Shown here: piece by piece, positions 23,144 to 34,340 of the stretch | Position numbering within the stretch: the stretch's first letter is position 1 | How the letters are laid out: every line of letters begins with the position of its first letter | Assembly: GCF_046630445.1 (NCBI RefSeq) | Contig: NC_092341.1 | Span: 28,410,001 to 28,474,000 of the forward strand | Source of the DNA: Rutidosis leptorrhynchoides | Lineage: Eukaryota; Streptophyta; Magnoliopsida; Asterales; Asteraceae | Direction: 5' to 3' | Length of the DNA: 64,000 bases | Made by a program: the position numbers and the translations under genes | The notes under the pieces: generated by a model | The model's input: only the letters and a program-made list of their open reading frames with translations | Database searches by the model: none | Told to the model about the DNA's origin: nothing

Positions 23144-26100
23144 ATGACTGGATGCAAAGAGCATCTTGTAGGGTTTGTAGAAGAAAAGGGTCCTTCTGTG
23201 AGATATGGTGATAATTCTGTTGCAAAAACTATTGGTTATGGTACTGTTATTGCTGGAAGTGTGTCATTCAAGAAAGTTGCTTTAGTTGAAGGATTAAAGC
23301 ATAATCTGCTAAGTGTGAGTCAAATTGCTGATGAAGATTGTGAGATCAGAATAAGAAAGAAAGCTGGAATTATTTATGATCCTAAAGGAAGACCAACTCT
23401 TGTTGCCTGGAGATTTCAAAATGTGTATATGCTGGATTTGGATTCTGTTGATTCTGAAATTGAAACATGCTTGTATTCTCAGTCTGTTCCAGAACTTAAT
23501 TGGCTTTGGCATAAAAGGCTATCTCATCTGAATTTTAAAAATATTAATGAGCTTTCCAAAAAGAAGCTTGTTAGAGGTTTGCCTCAGCAACCTTTCAAGA
23601 AAGATAAACCTTGTTCTGCTTGCATTATGGGTAAACAAACCAAAACAAAGTTTCCCTCAAAATCCCTAGCTACTATTAGTGATCCACTTCATATGCTTCA
23701 TATGGATCTTTTTGGTCCAATGAACACTAGTAGTCTAGGTGGGAAAAGATACACTTTGGTTGTTGTTGATGAGTATTCAAGGTTTACCTGGGTTATCTTT
23801 TTAGCTGCAAAGAGTGATGCTCCTGAAGAAATCATTAATTTAATCAAGAAAGAGCAGGTTCAAAAAGGTGTTCTTGTTAAACAATTGAGAAGTGACCATG
23901 GCACTGAGTTCAAGAATGTTACTTTAATTGAATTTTGTGAAGAATCTGGAATTGGTCAAAATTTCTCAGCTGTTAGAACTCCACAACAGAATGGAGTTGC
24001 TGAGAGAAGAAATAGAACACTTATTGAGGCAGCCAGAACCATGTTATGTCAATCAAATGTTGCACTCAGATTCTGGGCAGAAGCTGTCAATACAGCTTGT
24101 TATACTCAAAACAGGTCATTAATTGTGAAGAGACATGGCAAAACTCCCTATGAATTGTATCATAAAAAGGTGCCTACTATTCATTACTTTCATGTATTTG
24201 GATGTAAGTGCTATATTTTGAATCAAAGGGATCAGCTTGAAAAGATGAGGCCAAAATCTGATGAAGGTGTGTTTATTGGTTATTCTTCTGTGTCTAAAGC
24301 ATATAGAGTGTATAATAAGAGGAGGATGAAGATTGAAGAATCCATTAATGTTTCCTTTGATGAAAGTCCCATTGAAATGGATCAATCCTCTAGTTCTGAG
24401 CATTCTGCACTTGGTGAATTGTCAAATTTAATTTCTGGTAACAGTACTCAGACTCTAGATTCAGAGTCTGAGACAGATGAATTTAATTTGTCTGGACTGA
24501 AACATTCTGCAGATAATGCTCTCACTGAAGAAGTTCAACAAGAAGATGAGCCAATTGTTATTCATGAAGATGATCAACCTTCCAATACTACTGTGAATCC
24601 TGTTGTTCATATTAGAAAATCTTCTAGAAATATTGTTATTCCAAAGCATCTTGAAGATTATGTTGTAGATCCTACTGGTTTACCTAAAACTGGTTCTTCA
24701 TCTCAGACACCTGTGTCTGATTTTGCAATTGCTAATTATTGTTTCTTCTCAAATTTTCTTTCACTCATTGAACCCAAAGAAGTAGATGAAGCATTGTCAG
24801 ATAATGATTGGGTTGAAGCTATGACTGAAGAATTGACAGAGTTTGAAAGAAATGATGTGTGGGAATTGGTTCCAAAACCTGAAGGTAAAACTGCAATTGG
24901 CACTAAGTGGGTTTATAGAAACAAGGTTGATAAAGATGGTATTGTGGTTAGAAACAAAGCAAGGTTGGTGGCTCAAGGGTATAGACAAGAAGAAGGTATA
25001 GATTATGATGAGACATTTGCTCCTGTTGCTAGAATTGAAGCAATCAGATTGTTTCTAGCTTATGCCTCAGATAAAGACTTTGTGGTGTTTCAAATGGATG
25101 TGAAGAGTGCTTTTCTGAATGGTATTTTGCAAGAAGAGGTGTATGTGAAACAACCTCCTGGTTTCAAAAATAAGAAGTTTCCAAAGCATGTTTACAGGTT
25201 GAAGAAAGCTTTGTATGGTCTGAAACAAGCTCCCAGAGCCTGGTATGATACTCTGTCAACATTTCTTCTAGAAAAGAAATTTTCTAGAGGAGCTATTGAC
25301 AAGACTCTATTCATCAAAAAGGAGAAAGGTGATGTGTTACTGGTTCAAATTTATGTTGATGACATTATTTTTGGGTCTACTAATCCAACTTTGAGAAAAT
25401 GGTTTTCAGATATAATGTCAAAAGAATATAGGATGAGTAATTTGTGTACTCTAAACTATTTTCTTGGGCTTCAAATTAAGCAAAGTCAAGAGGGTATTTT
25501 TATTAACCAAAGTAATTATGTTTCTGATATGCTTACTAAGTTTGGTTTTAAAAATTGTTCCACTTTAAGAACCCCAATGAGTATTTCTGAAAAGCTTGAT
25601 AAAGATGAATCTGGAAAACCAACTTGTCAATCAACCTATAGAGGTATGATTGGATCTTTGTTATACTTAACTGCTAGTAGACCTGATATAATGTTTGCTA
25701 CATGTATGTGTGCACGTTATCAGTCAGATCCTAAAGAGTCTCATTATAAGGCTGTGAAAAGAATTTTTAGATACCTGAAAGGTACTCCTAACCTGGGTCT
25801 TTGGTATGCTAAAGACTCAGGGTTTGATCTAATTGGTTATACAGATGCAGACTATGCAGGTTGTAAGTTAGACAGAAAAAGCACATCTGGTGGTTGTCAA
25901 TTGTTAGGTGGCAAATTGGTGAGCTGGTCAAGTAAAAAGCAGAATTCAGTTGCTACTTCAACAGCAGAAGCTGAATATGTAGCTGCAGGGAGTTGTTGTG
26001 CTCAATTGCTTTGGATGCAACATCAGTTATTGGATTTTGGATTATCATTAACCAAAACTCCAATCATGTGTGATAATGAAAGTGCTATTGCTATTACTGA

Positions 26101-26326
26101 AAATCCAGTGTTTCATTCCAGGACCAAGCACATAGAGATCAGACATCATTTTATAAGAGATTGTGTTGAGAAAGGCAAAGTGATTTTAAAACATATTGGC
26201 ACAAAAGATCAACTGGCAGATATTTTTACAAAGGCACTTCCTGAAGAGAGGCATTTCTATCTTCTAGAAAAACTTGGTATGATAAATCCATCAACAGAAA
26301 TGTTGACATGTGAAGACACTCTCTAA
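23144..26326 (+). CDS. pol: pol polyprotein of the Sirevirus element (1060 aa)
   Basis: The protease motif (LDSGCSRH) lies just upstream of the first ATG of this frame, so the true N-terminus is further left. Integrase follows, with the HHCC zinc finger from about residue 123 (WHKRLSHLN...CSACIMG), the catalytic D at about 188 (HMDLFGP), then RSDHGTEF and [11 protein letters not shown]. Reverse transcriptase shows [19 protein letters not shown] and YVDD at 737-740. RNase H shows DADYAG and TAEAEYVA near 900-950. Integrase before reverse transcriptase is the Ty1/copia order. The frame looks intact. Confidence 0.95.
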   Translation: MTGCKEHLVGFVEEKGPSVRYGDNSVAKTIGYGTVIAGSVSFKKVALVEGLKHNLLSVSQIADEDCEIRIRKKAGIIYDPKGRPTLVAWRFQNVYMLDLDSVDSEIETCLYSQSVPELNWLWHKRLSHLNFKNINELSKKKLVRGLPQQPFKKDKPCSACIMGKQTKTKFPSKSLATISDPLHMLHMDLFGPMNTSSLGGKRYTLVVVDEYSRFTWVIFLAAKSDAPEEIINLIKKEQVQKGVLVKQLRSDHGTEFKNVTLIEFCEESGIGQNFSAVRTPQQNGVAERRNRTLIEAARTMLCQSNVALRFWAEAVNTACYTQNRSLIVKRHGKTPYELYHKKVPTIHYFHVFGCKCYILNQRDQLEKMRPKSDEGVFIGYSSVSKAYRVYNKRRMKIEESINVSFDESPIEMDQSSSSEHSALGELSNLISGNSTQTLDSESETDEFNLSGLKHSADNALTEEVQQEDEPIVIHEDDQPSNTTVNPVVHIRKSSRNIVIPKHLEDYVVDPTGLPKTGSSSQTPVSDFAIANYCFFSNFLSLIEPKEVDEALSDNDWVEAMTEELTEFERNDVWELVPKPEGKTAIGTKWVYRNKVDKDGIVVRNKARLVAQGYRQEEGIDYDETFAPVARIEAIRLFLAYASDKDFVVFQMDVKSAFLNGILQEEVYVKQPPGFKNKKFPKHVYRLKKALYGLKQAPRAWYDTLSTFLLEKKFSRGAIDKTLFIKKEKGDVLLVQIYVDDIIFGSTNPTLRKWFSDIMSKEYRMSNLCTLNYFLGLQIKQSQEGIFINQSNYVSDMLTKFGFKNCSTLRTPMSISEKLDKDESGKPTCQSTYRGMIGSLLYLTASRPDIMFATCMCARYQSDPKESHYKAVKRIFRYLKGTPNLGLWYAKDSGFDLIGYTDADYAGCKLDRKSTSGGCQLLGGKLVSWSSKKQNSVATSTAEAEYVAAGSCCAQLLWMQHQLLDFGLSLTKTPIMCDNESAIAITENPVFHSRTKHIEIRHHFIRDCVEKGKVILKHIGTKDQLADIFTKALPEERHFYLLEKLGMINPSTEMLTCEDTL

Positions 26327-26334
26327 TCTTGTTG

Positions 26335-26338
<4 letters not shown>

Positions 26339-26377
<39 letters not shown>
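26339..26377 (+). repeat. A39 homopolymer between pol and the third frame
   Basis: 39 consecutive A residues start just after the pol stop region. It may be a replication slippage tract or the relic of a polyadenylated end. A homopolymer this long is easily miscounted by assemblies. Confidence 0.9.
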
Positions 26378-26382
<5 letters not shown>

Positions 26383-26562
26383 ATTTTCAGAGTCTGGATG
26401 ACGTCATATTTATCCAGAGTCTGAGGTTATTTATTTCTTTTATTTTTTTTATTATGTATTTTAGTATATTTTTATTTTTGTTTTTAAAAGGAAAAAGGGT
26501 TATTTTAAAAGGGGTAAACGGTAAATAAGTTGGAGGGTTAAAAGTAACTTTTTGAAATCTTG

Positions 26563-26686
26563 TTAGATATAAATATCCCTCCATCTGTCACAATCGATTT
26601 CAATCTTTGAAACCCTAAATCCCCTTTTCGATCTTCAAGTTCAAAATTCCCTCAATTTTATTGCAATTCTCCTTCGATCGATTATA
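26563..26686 (+). promoter_or_regulatory. Promoter-like leader before the third Sirevirus frame
   Basis: GATATAAATATCC (26568-26580) resembles a TATA box. It is followed by a C/T-rich leader with AAACCCTAAATCCCC, typical of plant 5' untranslated regions, and then the ATG at 26687. This suggests the third frame may have its own internal promoter. No transcript evidence is available. Confidence 0.4.
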
Positions 26687-29600
26687 ATGGCACGCACAAA
26701 GTACATTCCTTATGTTCTGGTACCCACTCCAAACATGATCCGAGCTGTAGAGATCAAAGCAAACAAAGATGTTATGGTTTCAGCAAACAATCGAGTTGCT
26801 TGTGATAGTATTCCAGAGAATTTTGCGAATGAAGGTTATGAAGAGGTGATCGAGTTCATGCATAATCATCCACTAAGGGATGCATTCTTCAAAACGACCA
26901 TAATGTTTCCTGAGTTGTTAGCCGAATTTTGGTACACCTGTGTTGGTGATAGAGAAGCATGGACGCTTACAGGGACTTACAGAAACGGTAACAACACACT
27001 TGTCCTTACTGAAGATCATCTAAGGTTAGCTTTAAACTTTCCAATGAGAAACGATTATGTTAGAACGACTTCTAAATCAGCTGCTAGATTAAGCTTTAAT
27101 ATGGTAGGTCAACAAGTGACTGATTCAACTGTTAAAACAAGTATGTTTTCACCTCGATGGATGTTTGTTTTGTCGAATGTTGTAAGGAGTTTGAGTTTCA
27201 AAAGTGGTAGCTTGACTGAAATCAATGATTTTGAGGCTTACTTGTTTCATGCTATTGTTACTGGGAGGAATATCGATTTTGCAAGGTTGTATTTCAATGA
27301 GATGTTGTTGTTAGCTGAAAGAACACCCAGAGATCATAATGTTCCATTCATAAGGGTTTTAAGTTTGATGATAGAACAGGCTATTACTCCTAATTTGTAT
27401 GATGGGTTGAGGGTGTTCAGGGTTTATGAGTTTACAGCTGTTCCTGAGTGTAGCACAAGGATGTTTCACAGTCACATCCACAACAATGAAATTGGACTCA
27501 CTCCAGCTATGCTTCAGTGGATCAACAATGGTCAACCAGCTCAACCTGGTCAACCAGATCAACCTTTAGATCATGAGCAATCAGGGTCTGAAGGGGAATC
27601 ACATGCAGGGTCTGATCAACCAGGGTCTGCAGGTGATCAAAACATTGATCAACCAATTATAGAATCTGATCATTCTGATTCTGCACCCCCAGTTACTCCA
27701 CCACATAATGATCAACAAGCAGAGCAGGCAGAAGGCATGAATGAGGAACTCCAACTTGATTCAAACCCACCTTCTCCCACTGCTCAAGAGGTACACTCTC
27801 CATTAAACAACCTTATGAGCTTACCAACTCATATTGAGAATATTCACATGTCTGAAAACCTAGTTGTTTCAGCACCCATAGATGCACATCAAACATCTAT
27901 TAGGCAAGGTGCTGCAAGTGCAACTCCATCACCTCTGCTAGAGGTTGGTGAGGGGAGTACTTTAACCCAGCCTAAACCATCTAGGATAGTGAGCTTGGAT
28001 AACCTCATTACAGTTACTGAATTAACCCCCTCAGATAACTTAAATCAAGTCCCAATCCTGGACTTATCAAACCAAACTCAAGACCAATCTATGACTAAAC
28101 CTACCTCAGACATCAGTCTGCCACTCCACTCTCCAAATGTCCAATCCTTACACATTCTTGCACAGGCTGCCAATGCTTCATTCAGATCACAGGATGAAGT
28201 ACAAGTCTCAATAACTTCTTTGTCCAAGGATCACTCTACTTCACAACAGGTAAGTGTTGAGGACATACAACCTTTATTAATCCCAACTGGTTCTACATTG
28301 CAGGCTGAGGCACCAGTCACAGAGGTTGGCTTTTCTCAAGCTTTGACTTCTATGGCTCAGGAGTTTGATGACAAGCTTCAGGGTGTGCAGTCACAAATTA
28401 ATAAACTTCATTCTAACTTTAATAATAATAATTTGGTTTCAAATAATGAGGTGTTGGAGGTTAGGAGGTTGGTTGGGATTGTACAGGGTTCTGGTGATAT
28501 TGCAGGTTTTGGTGATCGATTGAGCAGTTTGGAGGCTAAGATGCAGGGTGTTGAAGAAATTAAAGAGTGTTTTGCTGGTTTTGCCTCAGATATCAAGTCT
28601 ATGAAGGATGATCAAGCTGAAATTTGGAGATTCTTATCTGCTCTCTCTCAAGATGATGTCAAAAAGGGGGAGAAACGAAAGAGGTTAGGAAAGAGGTTAG
28701 CTGCAGGTGGTGATGGTGAGTCTTCCAAAAGGGCTCATATTGAGGGGGAGTTACAGGTTGAGGGGGAGAATAATGATAATGAAAGAACTGAAACTGAAGC
28801 TGAGGTTATTGAAACTGAAGTTGTTGATGCTGAAGTTGTTCCAATGGTTGAAGATGAGATTGTTGTTAGAGATGATGGTGATCAAGTTAGAGATGATGGT
28901 GATCAAGCAGTTTCTCAAGAAAATGTTGAAAATGTTCAAGTTGTGGTTGCAAATGTAAGTCAAATGGGTACAGGTGATGGTGTTGACACAGGTGAGGATG
29001 TACAAATGAATGTTGAAGAGGGTGGTGCTAGTGTTGATCAATCTGGTGTTCAAACCGATGTTGGTGAAAGTGGTACTCAAATCATAGTTGGTGGTCAAGA
29101 AAGTGTTCTTGATATTGCTGCTGCTCAAGAGAGGCTGAGGTCTTTGATGAATAAAAGGTTTAGGTTTAAAAGGTATGAAGGAGATGTTGTCAGTGTTGAG
29201 ATTGTGAAGATTGAAACTGAGGTGAATTTGTTATTAACCATGACCCATTTGTCTGATAGAAGAATAAAGGTGAAAGTGAGTCATATTTTGAGACTTGGTT
29301 TTTGTGAATGGAGAGGGTTGGCTGTTTGTATTCAAAGATGTGAGGGAGATAAGGAAATTGTTGATGAAGTGTTTAAGAAAGTTTGTAATTTAGTTCATCT
29401 TGTGTTTGAAGAAGGTTTTATTAGCTCAAAGGACTATGAAGTTTTCTGTAGTATGTTTAATTTGGAGATGAAAGAAAGAAGGTTTAGAGGTCATGTTGGG
29501 AGATACTCTGTTCCAGAACATTTGCAGTTTATTGATGAAAGCTATGTTGAGTATTTGGATGCCTTAATGATCAAAACGACTGGAAATCTAAGAATGCTGA

Positions 29601-29800
29601 TTAGAGTGGATCAGTTTGAAGGTGCAGATATTAATTTGTTGCTTGGATTGTTGACCAGGTGCACAACTGAACAGACTCATCCTTTTAGAGTTAAGTTGTT
29701 GAAACATTTGCAGGGTAAGTTGCCCATGTTGAAGAAAATGAGATATATGAAGAGCAAGTGTAAGTTGATTGAGAAGGAGCTTACAAAACTGAAGGAGTAG
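26687..29800 (+). CDS. Third frame of the Sirevirus element (1037 aa, so-called env-like)
   Basis: The function is unknown. Residues 1-270 form a compact conserved-looking domain (HNHPLRDAF, FPELLAEFWYT, LTEDHLRLALNFP) that I recognise from proteins predicted in plant Sirevirus third frames. Residues 280-540 are Gln/Asp/Ser/Pro-rich and probably disordered. A helical stretch (about 555-655) is followed by a basic patch KKGEKRKRLGKRL at 659-671, which could be a nuclear signal. An acidic Val/Glu/Asp-rich region contains a direct VRDDGDQ repeat, and the C-terminus (about 820-1037) is helical. I see no signal peptide and no membrane segment, so the env-like label is only positional. The frame is fully open, like gag and pol. 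Confidence 0.85.
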   Translation: MARTKYIPYVLVPTPNMIRAVEIKANKDVMVSANNRVACDSIPENFANEGYEEVIEFMHNHPLRDAFFKTTIMFPELLAEFWYTCVGDREAWTLTGTYRNGNNTLVLTEDHLRLALNFPMRNDYVRTTSKSAARLSFNMVGQQVTDSTVKTSMFSPRWMFVLSNVVRSLSFKSGSLTEINDFEAYLFHAIVTGRNIDFARLYFNEMLLLAERTPRDHNVPFIRVLSLMIEQAITPNLYDGLRVFRVYEFTAVPECSTRMFHSHIHNNEIGLTPAMLQWINNGQPAQPGQPDQPLDHEQSGSEGESHAGSDQPGSAGDQNIDQPIIESDHSDSAPPVTPPHNDQQAEQAEGMNEELQLDSNPPSPTAQEVHSPLNNLMSLPTHIENIHMSENLVVSAPIDAHQTSIRQGAASATPSPLLEVGEGSTLTQPKPSRIVSLDNLITVTELTPSDNLNQVPILDLSNQTQDQSMTKPTSDISLPLHSPNVQSLHILAQAANASFRSQDEVQVSITSLSKDHSTSQQVSVEDIQPLLIPTGSTLQAEAPVTEVGFSQALTSMAQEFDDKLQGVQSQINKLHSNFNNNNLVSNNEVLEVRRLVGIVQGSGDIAGFGDRLSSLEAKMQGVEEIKECFAGFASDIKSMKDDQAEIWRFLSALSQDDVKKGEKRKRLGKRLAAGGDGESSKRAHIEGELQVEGENNDNERTETEAEVIETEVVDAEVVPMVEDEIVVRDDGDQVRDDGDQAVSQENVENVQVVVANVSQMGTGDGVDTGEDVQMNVEEGGASVDQSGVQTDVGESGTQIIVGGQESVLDIAAAQERLRSLMNKRFRFKRYEGDVVSVEIVKIETEVNLLLTMTHLSDRRIKVKVSHILRLGFCEWRGLAVCIQRCEGDKEIVDEVFKKVCNLVHLVFEEGFISSKDYEVFCSMFNLEMKERRFRGHVGRYSVPEHLQFIDESYVEYLDALMIKTTGNLRMLIRVDQFEGADINLLLGLLTRCTTEQTHPFRVKLLKHLQGKLPMLKKMRYMKSKCKLIEKELTKLKE

Positions 29801-29839
29801 AAGAACAGGTAGTTTTGACATCATCAGATAGGGGGAGAT

Positions 29840-30295
29840 TGTTGGAAAATGATCTGATGAGTCAAAATGTTTTTGCAGGAGTTTAGAGTCTGAATGTTAG
29901 AGTCTGGAGTTGCAGAATCTGTTTGTGTGAACGGTTTAATTACTTGGTAAAGAAGCTATGGGAATTTTGGAGATCTGGATAAATATTTAGAAGATCACGT
30001 TTTGATTTGATATTATCTCTAGAAGATAAACACTGATTTGTTTAGAATATTAATAAGTTTTAGTTTATCTTTTCCTATCTTTTAGTCAAGTAGTTTTGGA
30101 AACCAAATCTTGGAGATTTGGTTTAACCTTGTATAAATAGGGGTACGATGTTCATTGTATTTTGCATCTCTCAAGCACGATTACTTTGTCTTTCATATTA
30201 TATATCATTCGTGTTCTCTCAATTTTGTTCATATAATTTGTATCTATTGTTTATTGAGAGTTTAGTGTTCATAATCAAGTTATTGTGAACTAACA
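29840..30295 (+). repeat. 3' LTR of the Sirevirus element
   Basis: 456 bp, with one difference seen from the 5' LTR (about position 29967). It is preceded by the purine tract at 29831-29839. Confidence 0.95.
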
Positions 30296-30707
30296 TATAT
30301 AATTTGCGCAATATCATTCATCTTTTGAATACCCTTTTGTTCAATTGATTCAAGTTCTTCTATTGGACTAATGTACTTGTATTTAAAAAAGTTTCCCATT
30401 AACTACAAAGTCGCTCAACAAGGCCAACTTGTTACCTTAATTCCTTTCTATTTATTACAGTTGCTATATGTTCATCATTTTCAGCAACAATTTGTTCATC
30501 TTTCGGCAGCAATTTGTTCATCCCTTTCCGTTGTTGTTATGTATAGAGTATTATTTTTTTGATTCCAACCATCTAAAATATGTATCCCCCTCTGATTCAA
30601 GGTGTATTAAGGAAAGCTTATAGCCGAAACATGTAATTATAGCTTATTTTATAAGCGTTTCTTAAGCTCCTTTTTTATTTCTAAAAGTTACTCTTTAGTA
30701 GTTTCTA
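30296..30707. other. Non-coding spacer
   Basis: AT-rich sequence between the Sirevirus element and the Helitron nest. Two copies of CAGCAAYAATTTGTTCATC-like words occur near 30482-30522. No gene is seen. Confidence 0.5.
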
Positions 30708-32198
30708 TCTATCTATATAGTCATATAAAGCTCTAAAATGATAATGTCATCATTAAGCTAATTACCCTTTAATTTTCATAATGCTGATGTCATAATTATA
30801 TATTAATTTAATTAAAAAAATAATAAATTTTTTTTATGAAAGTAAATACTAATCTCTCCTAAATTGTAATTTTAATTTTTTCTAAAAAATTAAAAAAGCA
30901 TTTATTATTATTAATTATTATTGTTATTATTATTATTATTAAAAATATATAAATACTCAACTTAAGCGAACTTTATTATTATTATTATTATTTAATTCTA
31001 ATATAATAATTATAATTATAATTATTAAATTATTAGTATTCAAATTCAAATATGAATTCTTTTTACGAAATTAATTACGTTACATATATATGCGAAAATA
31101 CATGTCTCTATTAGGGGTGTGCATGGTACGGAAAGAACCGAAGACCGTACCGGATCGAACCGATTTCGAACCGAACCGAGCTTTTTCGGTCCGGTCCTTG
31201 GTCCATAATTTTATAGATTTTAGATCTTCGGTCTGGACCGAACCGGATCAAAACCAAAAATAACACTAAAAATACCCAAACCGTGCCGTACTGAAGCGAC
31301 CCGTCCTAATCCATAAGGACGAATACAATAACACATGGTACATTGCGAGGTATTTGACCTCTATATGATACATTTTACAAAACATTGCATTCGTTTTTAA
31401 AAGACAAACTTTCATTACATCGAAAGTTGACGGCATGCATACCATTTCATAATATATCCAACTATAATTGACTTAATAATAATCTTGATGAACTCAACGA
31501 CTCGAATGCACAGTCTTTTGAAATATGTCATGAATGACTCCGAGTAATATTTCTAAAATGAGCAAATGCACAGCTGAAGATTTCTTTCATACCTGAGAAT
31601 AAACATGCTTTAAAGTATCAACCAAAAGGTTGGTGAGTTCATAGGTTTATCATAATCAATAAAATCCATAATTTTAATAGACCACAAGATTTCATTTTTC
31701 ATATATAACAATACACTCGCAAGTGTATAAAAATCATTCGTATGATGAACACCTGGTAACCGACATTAACATAGTGCATATAGAATATCCCCCACATACT
31801 CGCAAGTATGCCATAAATATTGGCAATCGCAATCACCATTTAAATCGAAGTACTAAAGCATTCCAAATTTCAGAATGGAGTTTGTTAGGCCCATAGATCT
31901 ATATTTAGGATTCGCGTCAATTAGGGGCCATTTCCCTAATTCTTAGGTTACCAGACTTGAAGGGGCAATATTCGGTATAGTAATCCAACCATAGAATGCA
32001 GTTTTAAGTACTTGTGTCTATTTGGTCAAACATTTGTAAAACAGCGCATGTATTCTCAATCTTAAAAATATATATTGCAAAAGTATTTAAAAAGGGAGCA
32101 AATGAAACTCACTATACTGTATTTTGTAGTAAAAATACATATGACGGCATTGAACAACTGAACAATGCAGGGTTGGCCTCGGATTCACGAACCTATAT

Positions 32199-32199
32199 C

Positions 32200-32254
<55 letters not shown>
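32199..32254. repeat. (TA)n microsatellite
   Basis: Pure TA repeats in the solo LTR; a second run is at 32360-32394. Confidence 0.9.
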
Positions 32255-32256
<2 letters not shown>

Positions 32257-32354
32257 AAAAGACAATTAACCAGTTTATATATTTATATTATTACTATACT
32301 CTTTATATTAATAATTTATTAATTATATTCATTTATATATTTTAAATACTTAAA

Positions 32355-32398
<44 letters not shown>

Positions 32399-32692
32399 TT
32401 TAAAGTATACGAGATGTCATTTATCATACATATCCTATATTGGTGTTTACAAATATCATATTATGTATTAAAACTTTATATTAATATATTTGTAATATTT
32501 ATTTGTAATAATAGCACTAATAATAACTAAATCGTAAGTTTTCTACTAATGATAATAATATTAATAATAATGATACTACTAGTAATAATAGCGATATAAA
32601 TTATGTTAGTGTTTATAATAAACTTAATGATATTAGTATTAGTAATAATAAATATAAGTACTAACAAAAAAAATAATATCAACAACAACAAC

Positions 32693-32694
<2 letters not shown>

Positions 32695-32767
<73 letters not shown>
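32695..32767. repeat. (AAT)n microsatellite
   Basis: About 24 AAT units in the solo LTR. The poly-Asn and poly-Leu frames here are artefacts. Confidence 0.9.
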
Positions 32768-32768
<1 letters not shown>

Positions 32769-33603
32769 TTATAACCATTACATGTAACAAATTTCATATT
32801 ATAATTTTTAATGATACTAATACTAATAATAATAATTAATGTAATAATAATATAACAACTATAATTAAACTTGTAATTACATTTAATATATTAATATTAC
32901 AATTAATATATATTATATTATATGATAACATTTATTGAATATTTAATATTTATATATTTTATATATATTACAATATATTAATAATTATTAATAGGAATCA
33001 TATGTAGATTCATATCATATATATATTTATATATATTCCTTTTAATAGTAATTTAATTATTCTAATTATTATTTTACATTTTTAATTATAATTGATTAAA
33101 ATATACTCTATTAAGTCAAAATATTATATATACACTTTTATTTATATTTATATATATTTACATATTTATTTACACACAATTGTTCGTGAATCGTCGGGAA
33201 TAGTCTCGGGATAATTTAAGATATGATAACAGTTCAAATATTTTGAGATTCAACCTAACAGACTTTTCTTATCGTGTCGAAATCATATAAAGATTAAGTT
33301 TAAATTTGGTCGGAAATTTCCGGGTCGTCACACGTACCGAACCGATAAAATTTGGTCCGGTCCTCGGTCCATGTTTTTGCTTCAATTTGGGATTCGGGAC
33401 GAAACCGAACCGAACAAGTTTGGTTCGGAACTGTACCACACATACCAATATCTCTATATATTTGTAAAAACGACGACAATTTTCTTAGTCAAATGGATTA
33501 TTAAAATAAACGACTTCAGCATTTACATTAACTTAATACCTAAAACATGTCATTAAATTGTTTCATTTAAACAAACCCGTAATTTCACGGGTCATTTTAC
33601 TAG

Positions 33604-34340
33604 TTTTATTATAAACTCTTAACATTTTATTTATTAAGAAAAAATGAAATAAACTTAGAATGTCATAAGCTACTACCAGTATATAACTTAGAAACTTAAG
33701 ATTTTATTTATTACTGGCATACCTCTTTTGATATTCAAAATATATCAATTAGATCGACTATGATAGACTATTTTTGTCAACTAATTAGTTAACTATTTAA
33801 TCTTGTGCATTTATTCTTATTCTTAAAGCTTAACCACGTTAATAAACATACTACGTATTATTTTCCTTTTGTCTTATCTATTTTATCTATTTCTTCTTGT
33901 ACTAGTATCAGATTTACTTCTCTATCTATCCACTTATCCATTTGACCAACATTATTGAGTTAAAAAATGAACATGGCTAGTATGCCCTACCCTTTGGGCA
34001 ATAATGAACATTGACTCAATACCCAACAATTTAATATTAACAGTTATAATAAATTTTTTATTTTATTTTTCTTTTAACATCACGGTATAATGATATTATG
34101 AAAAAAAAATTGTCCGTTATTTTAGAAAAAAAAATAAATAAATAACTTTTGACAAAAATGAATCCATAAAAGTTAGCCAGTTGATCTATCTAGCTTAGTA
34201 ATAACAAGAAAATATATAAGAATCAATGTCGACAAATCACCCAATAACGTGGTGTTTTAATGTATTAATTAAAGAGCAGTGGTTCTCACAATCGAAGAAT
34301 TGATCAACACATTACAAGTGTCCTAGTATTATTACAATTG
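33604..34340. other. Non-coding AT-rich spacer
   Basis: No gene is seen. It contains A-runs near 34099-34108 and 34124-34132 and ordinary AT-rich sequence between the Helitron nest and the minus-strand copia element. Confidence 0.5.

Larger units (their letters stand above)
20257..30295 (+). mobile_element. Sirevirus-type Ty1/copia retrotransposon, looks whole and very young
   Basis: This is a 10,039-bp element with 456-bp LTRs (20257-20712, 29840-30295) that begin TGTTGG and end AACA. Target duplication TATAT is at 20252-20256 and 30296-30300. The primer-binding site TGGTATCAGAGC (20715-20726) follows the left LTR, and a purine tract GGGGGAGAT (29831-29839) precedes the right. The order is gag, pol (protease, integrase, reverse transcriptase, RNase H), then a third large frame. 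The copia domain order plus a long gag and a third frame fit the Sirevirus (SIRE/Maximus) lineage. I see one mismatch between the LTRs, which implies an insertion on the order of 0.1 million years or less under usual plant LTR rates. All parts look intact. Confidence 0.93.
31292..33332 (-). mobile_element. Solo LTR, TGTGACGACCCGG family, minus orientation
   Basis: On the minus strand it runs from TGTGACGACCCGGAAATTTC (33332 leftwards) to GACGGGTCGCTTCA (31292). The 5-bp target duplication CGTAC is perfect (31287-31291, 33333-33337). It is 2041 bp with no internal region. It contains (TA)n at 32199-32254 and 32360-32394 and (AAT)n at 32695-32767. Confidence 0.9.
31111..33448. mobile_element. 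hAT-like MITE inside Helitron copy 3, itself interrupted
   Basis: The imperfect terminal inverted repeats are TTAGGGGTGTGCATGGTAC at the left and, reverse-complemented, TTGGTATGTGTGGTAC at the right. The 8-bp target duplication is TGTCTCTA (31103-31110) and TATCTCTA (33449-33456), seven of eight matching. The element's own sequence, rich in CCGAACCG words, is about 290 bp; the rest is a solo LTR. Confidence 0.75.
30708..33603 (+). mobile_element. Non-autonomous Helitron, copy 3, carrying nested insertions
   Basis: The 5' end TCTATCTATATAG follows a host A. The word CTCTAAAATGATAATGTCATC matches the other copies. The 3' end is a hairpin ACCCGTAATTTCACGGGT, then CATTTTACTAG before a host T. 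Without the inserted material (31111-33448 plus its target duplication) the Helitron is about 550 bp, comparable to copy 2. Confidence 0.85.

Noticed and set aside
26687-29800. Interpretation of the third Sirevirus frame as a true envelope protein
   Set aside because: No signal peptide, fusion peptide or membrane-spanning segment is visible; the label would rest on position only.
32014-32839. Poly-Ile/Tyr, poly-Asn and poly-Leu frames
   Set aside because: Microsatellite translations within a solo LTR.
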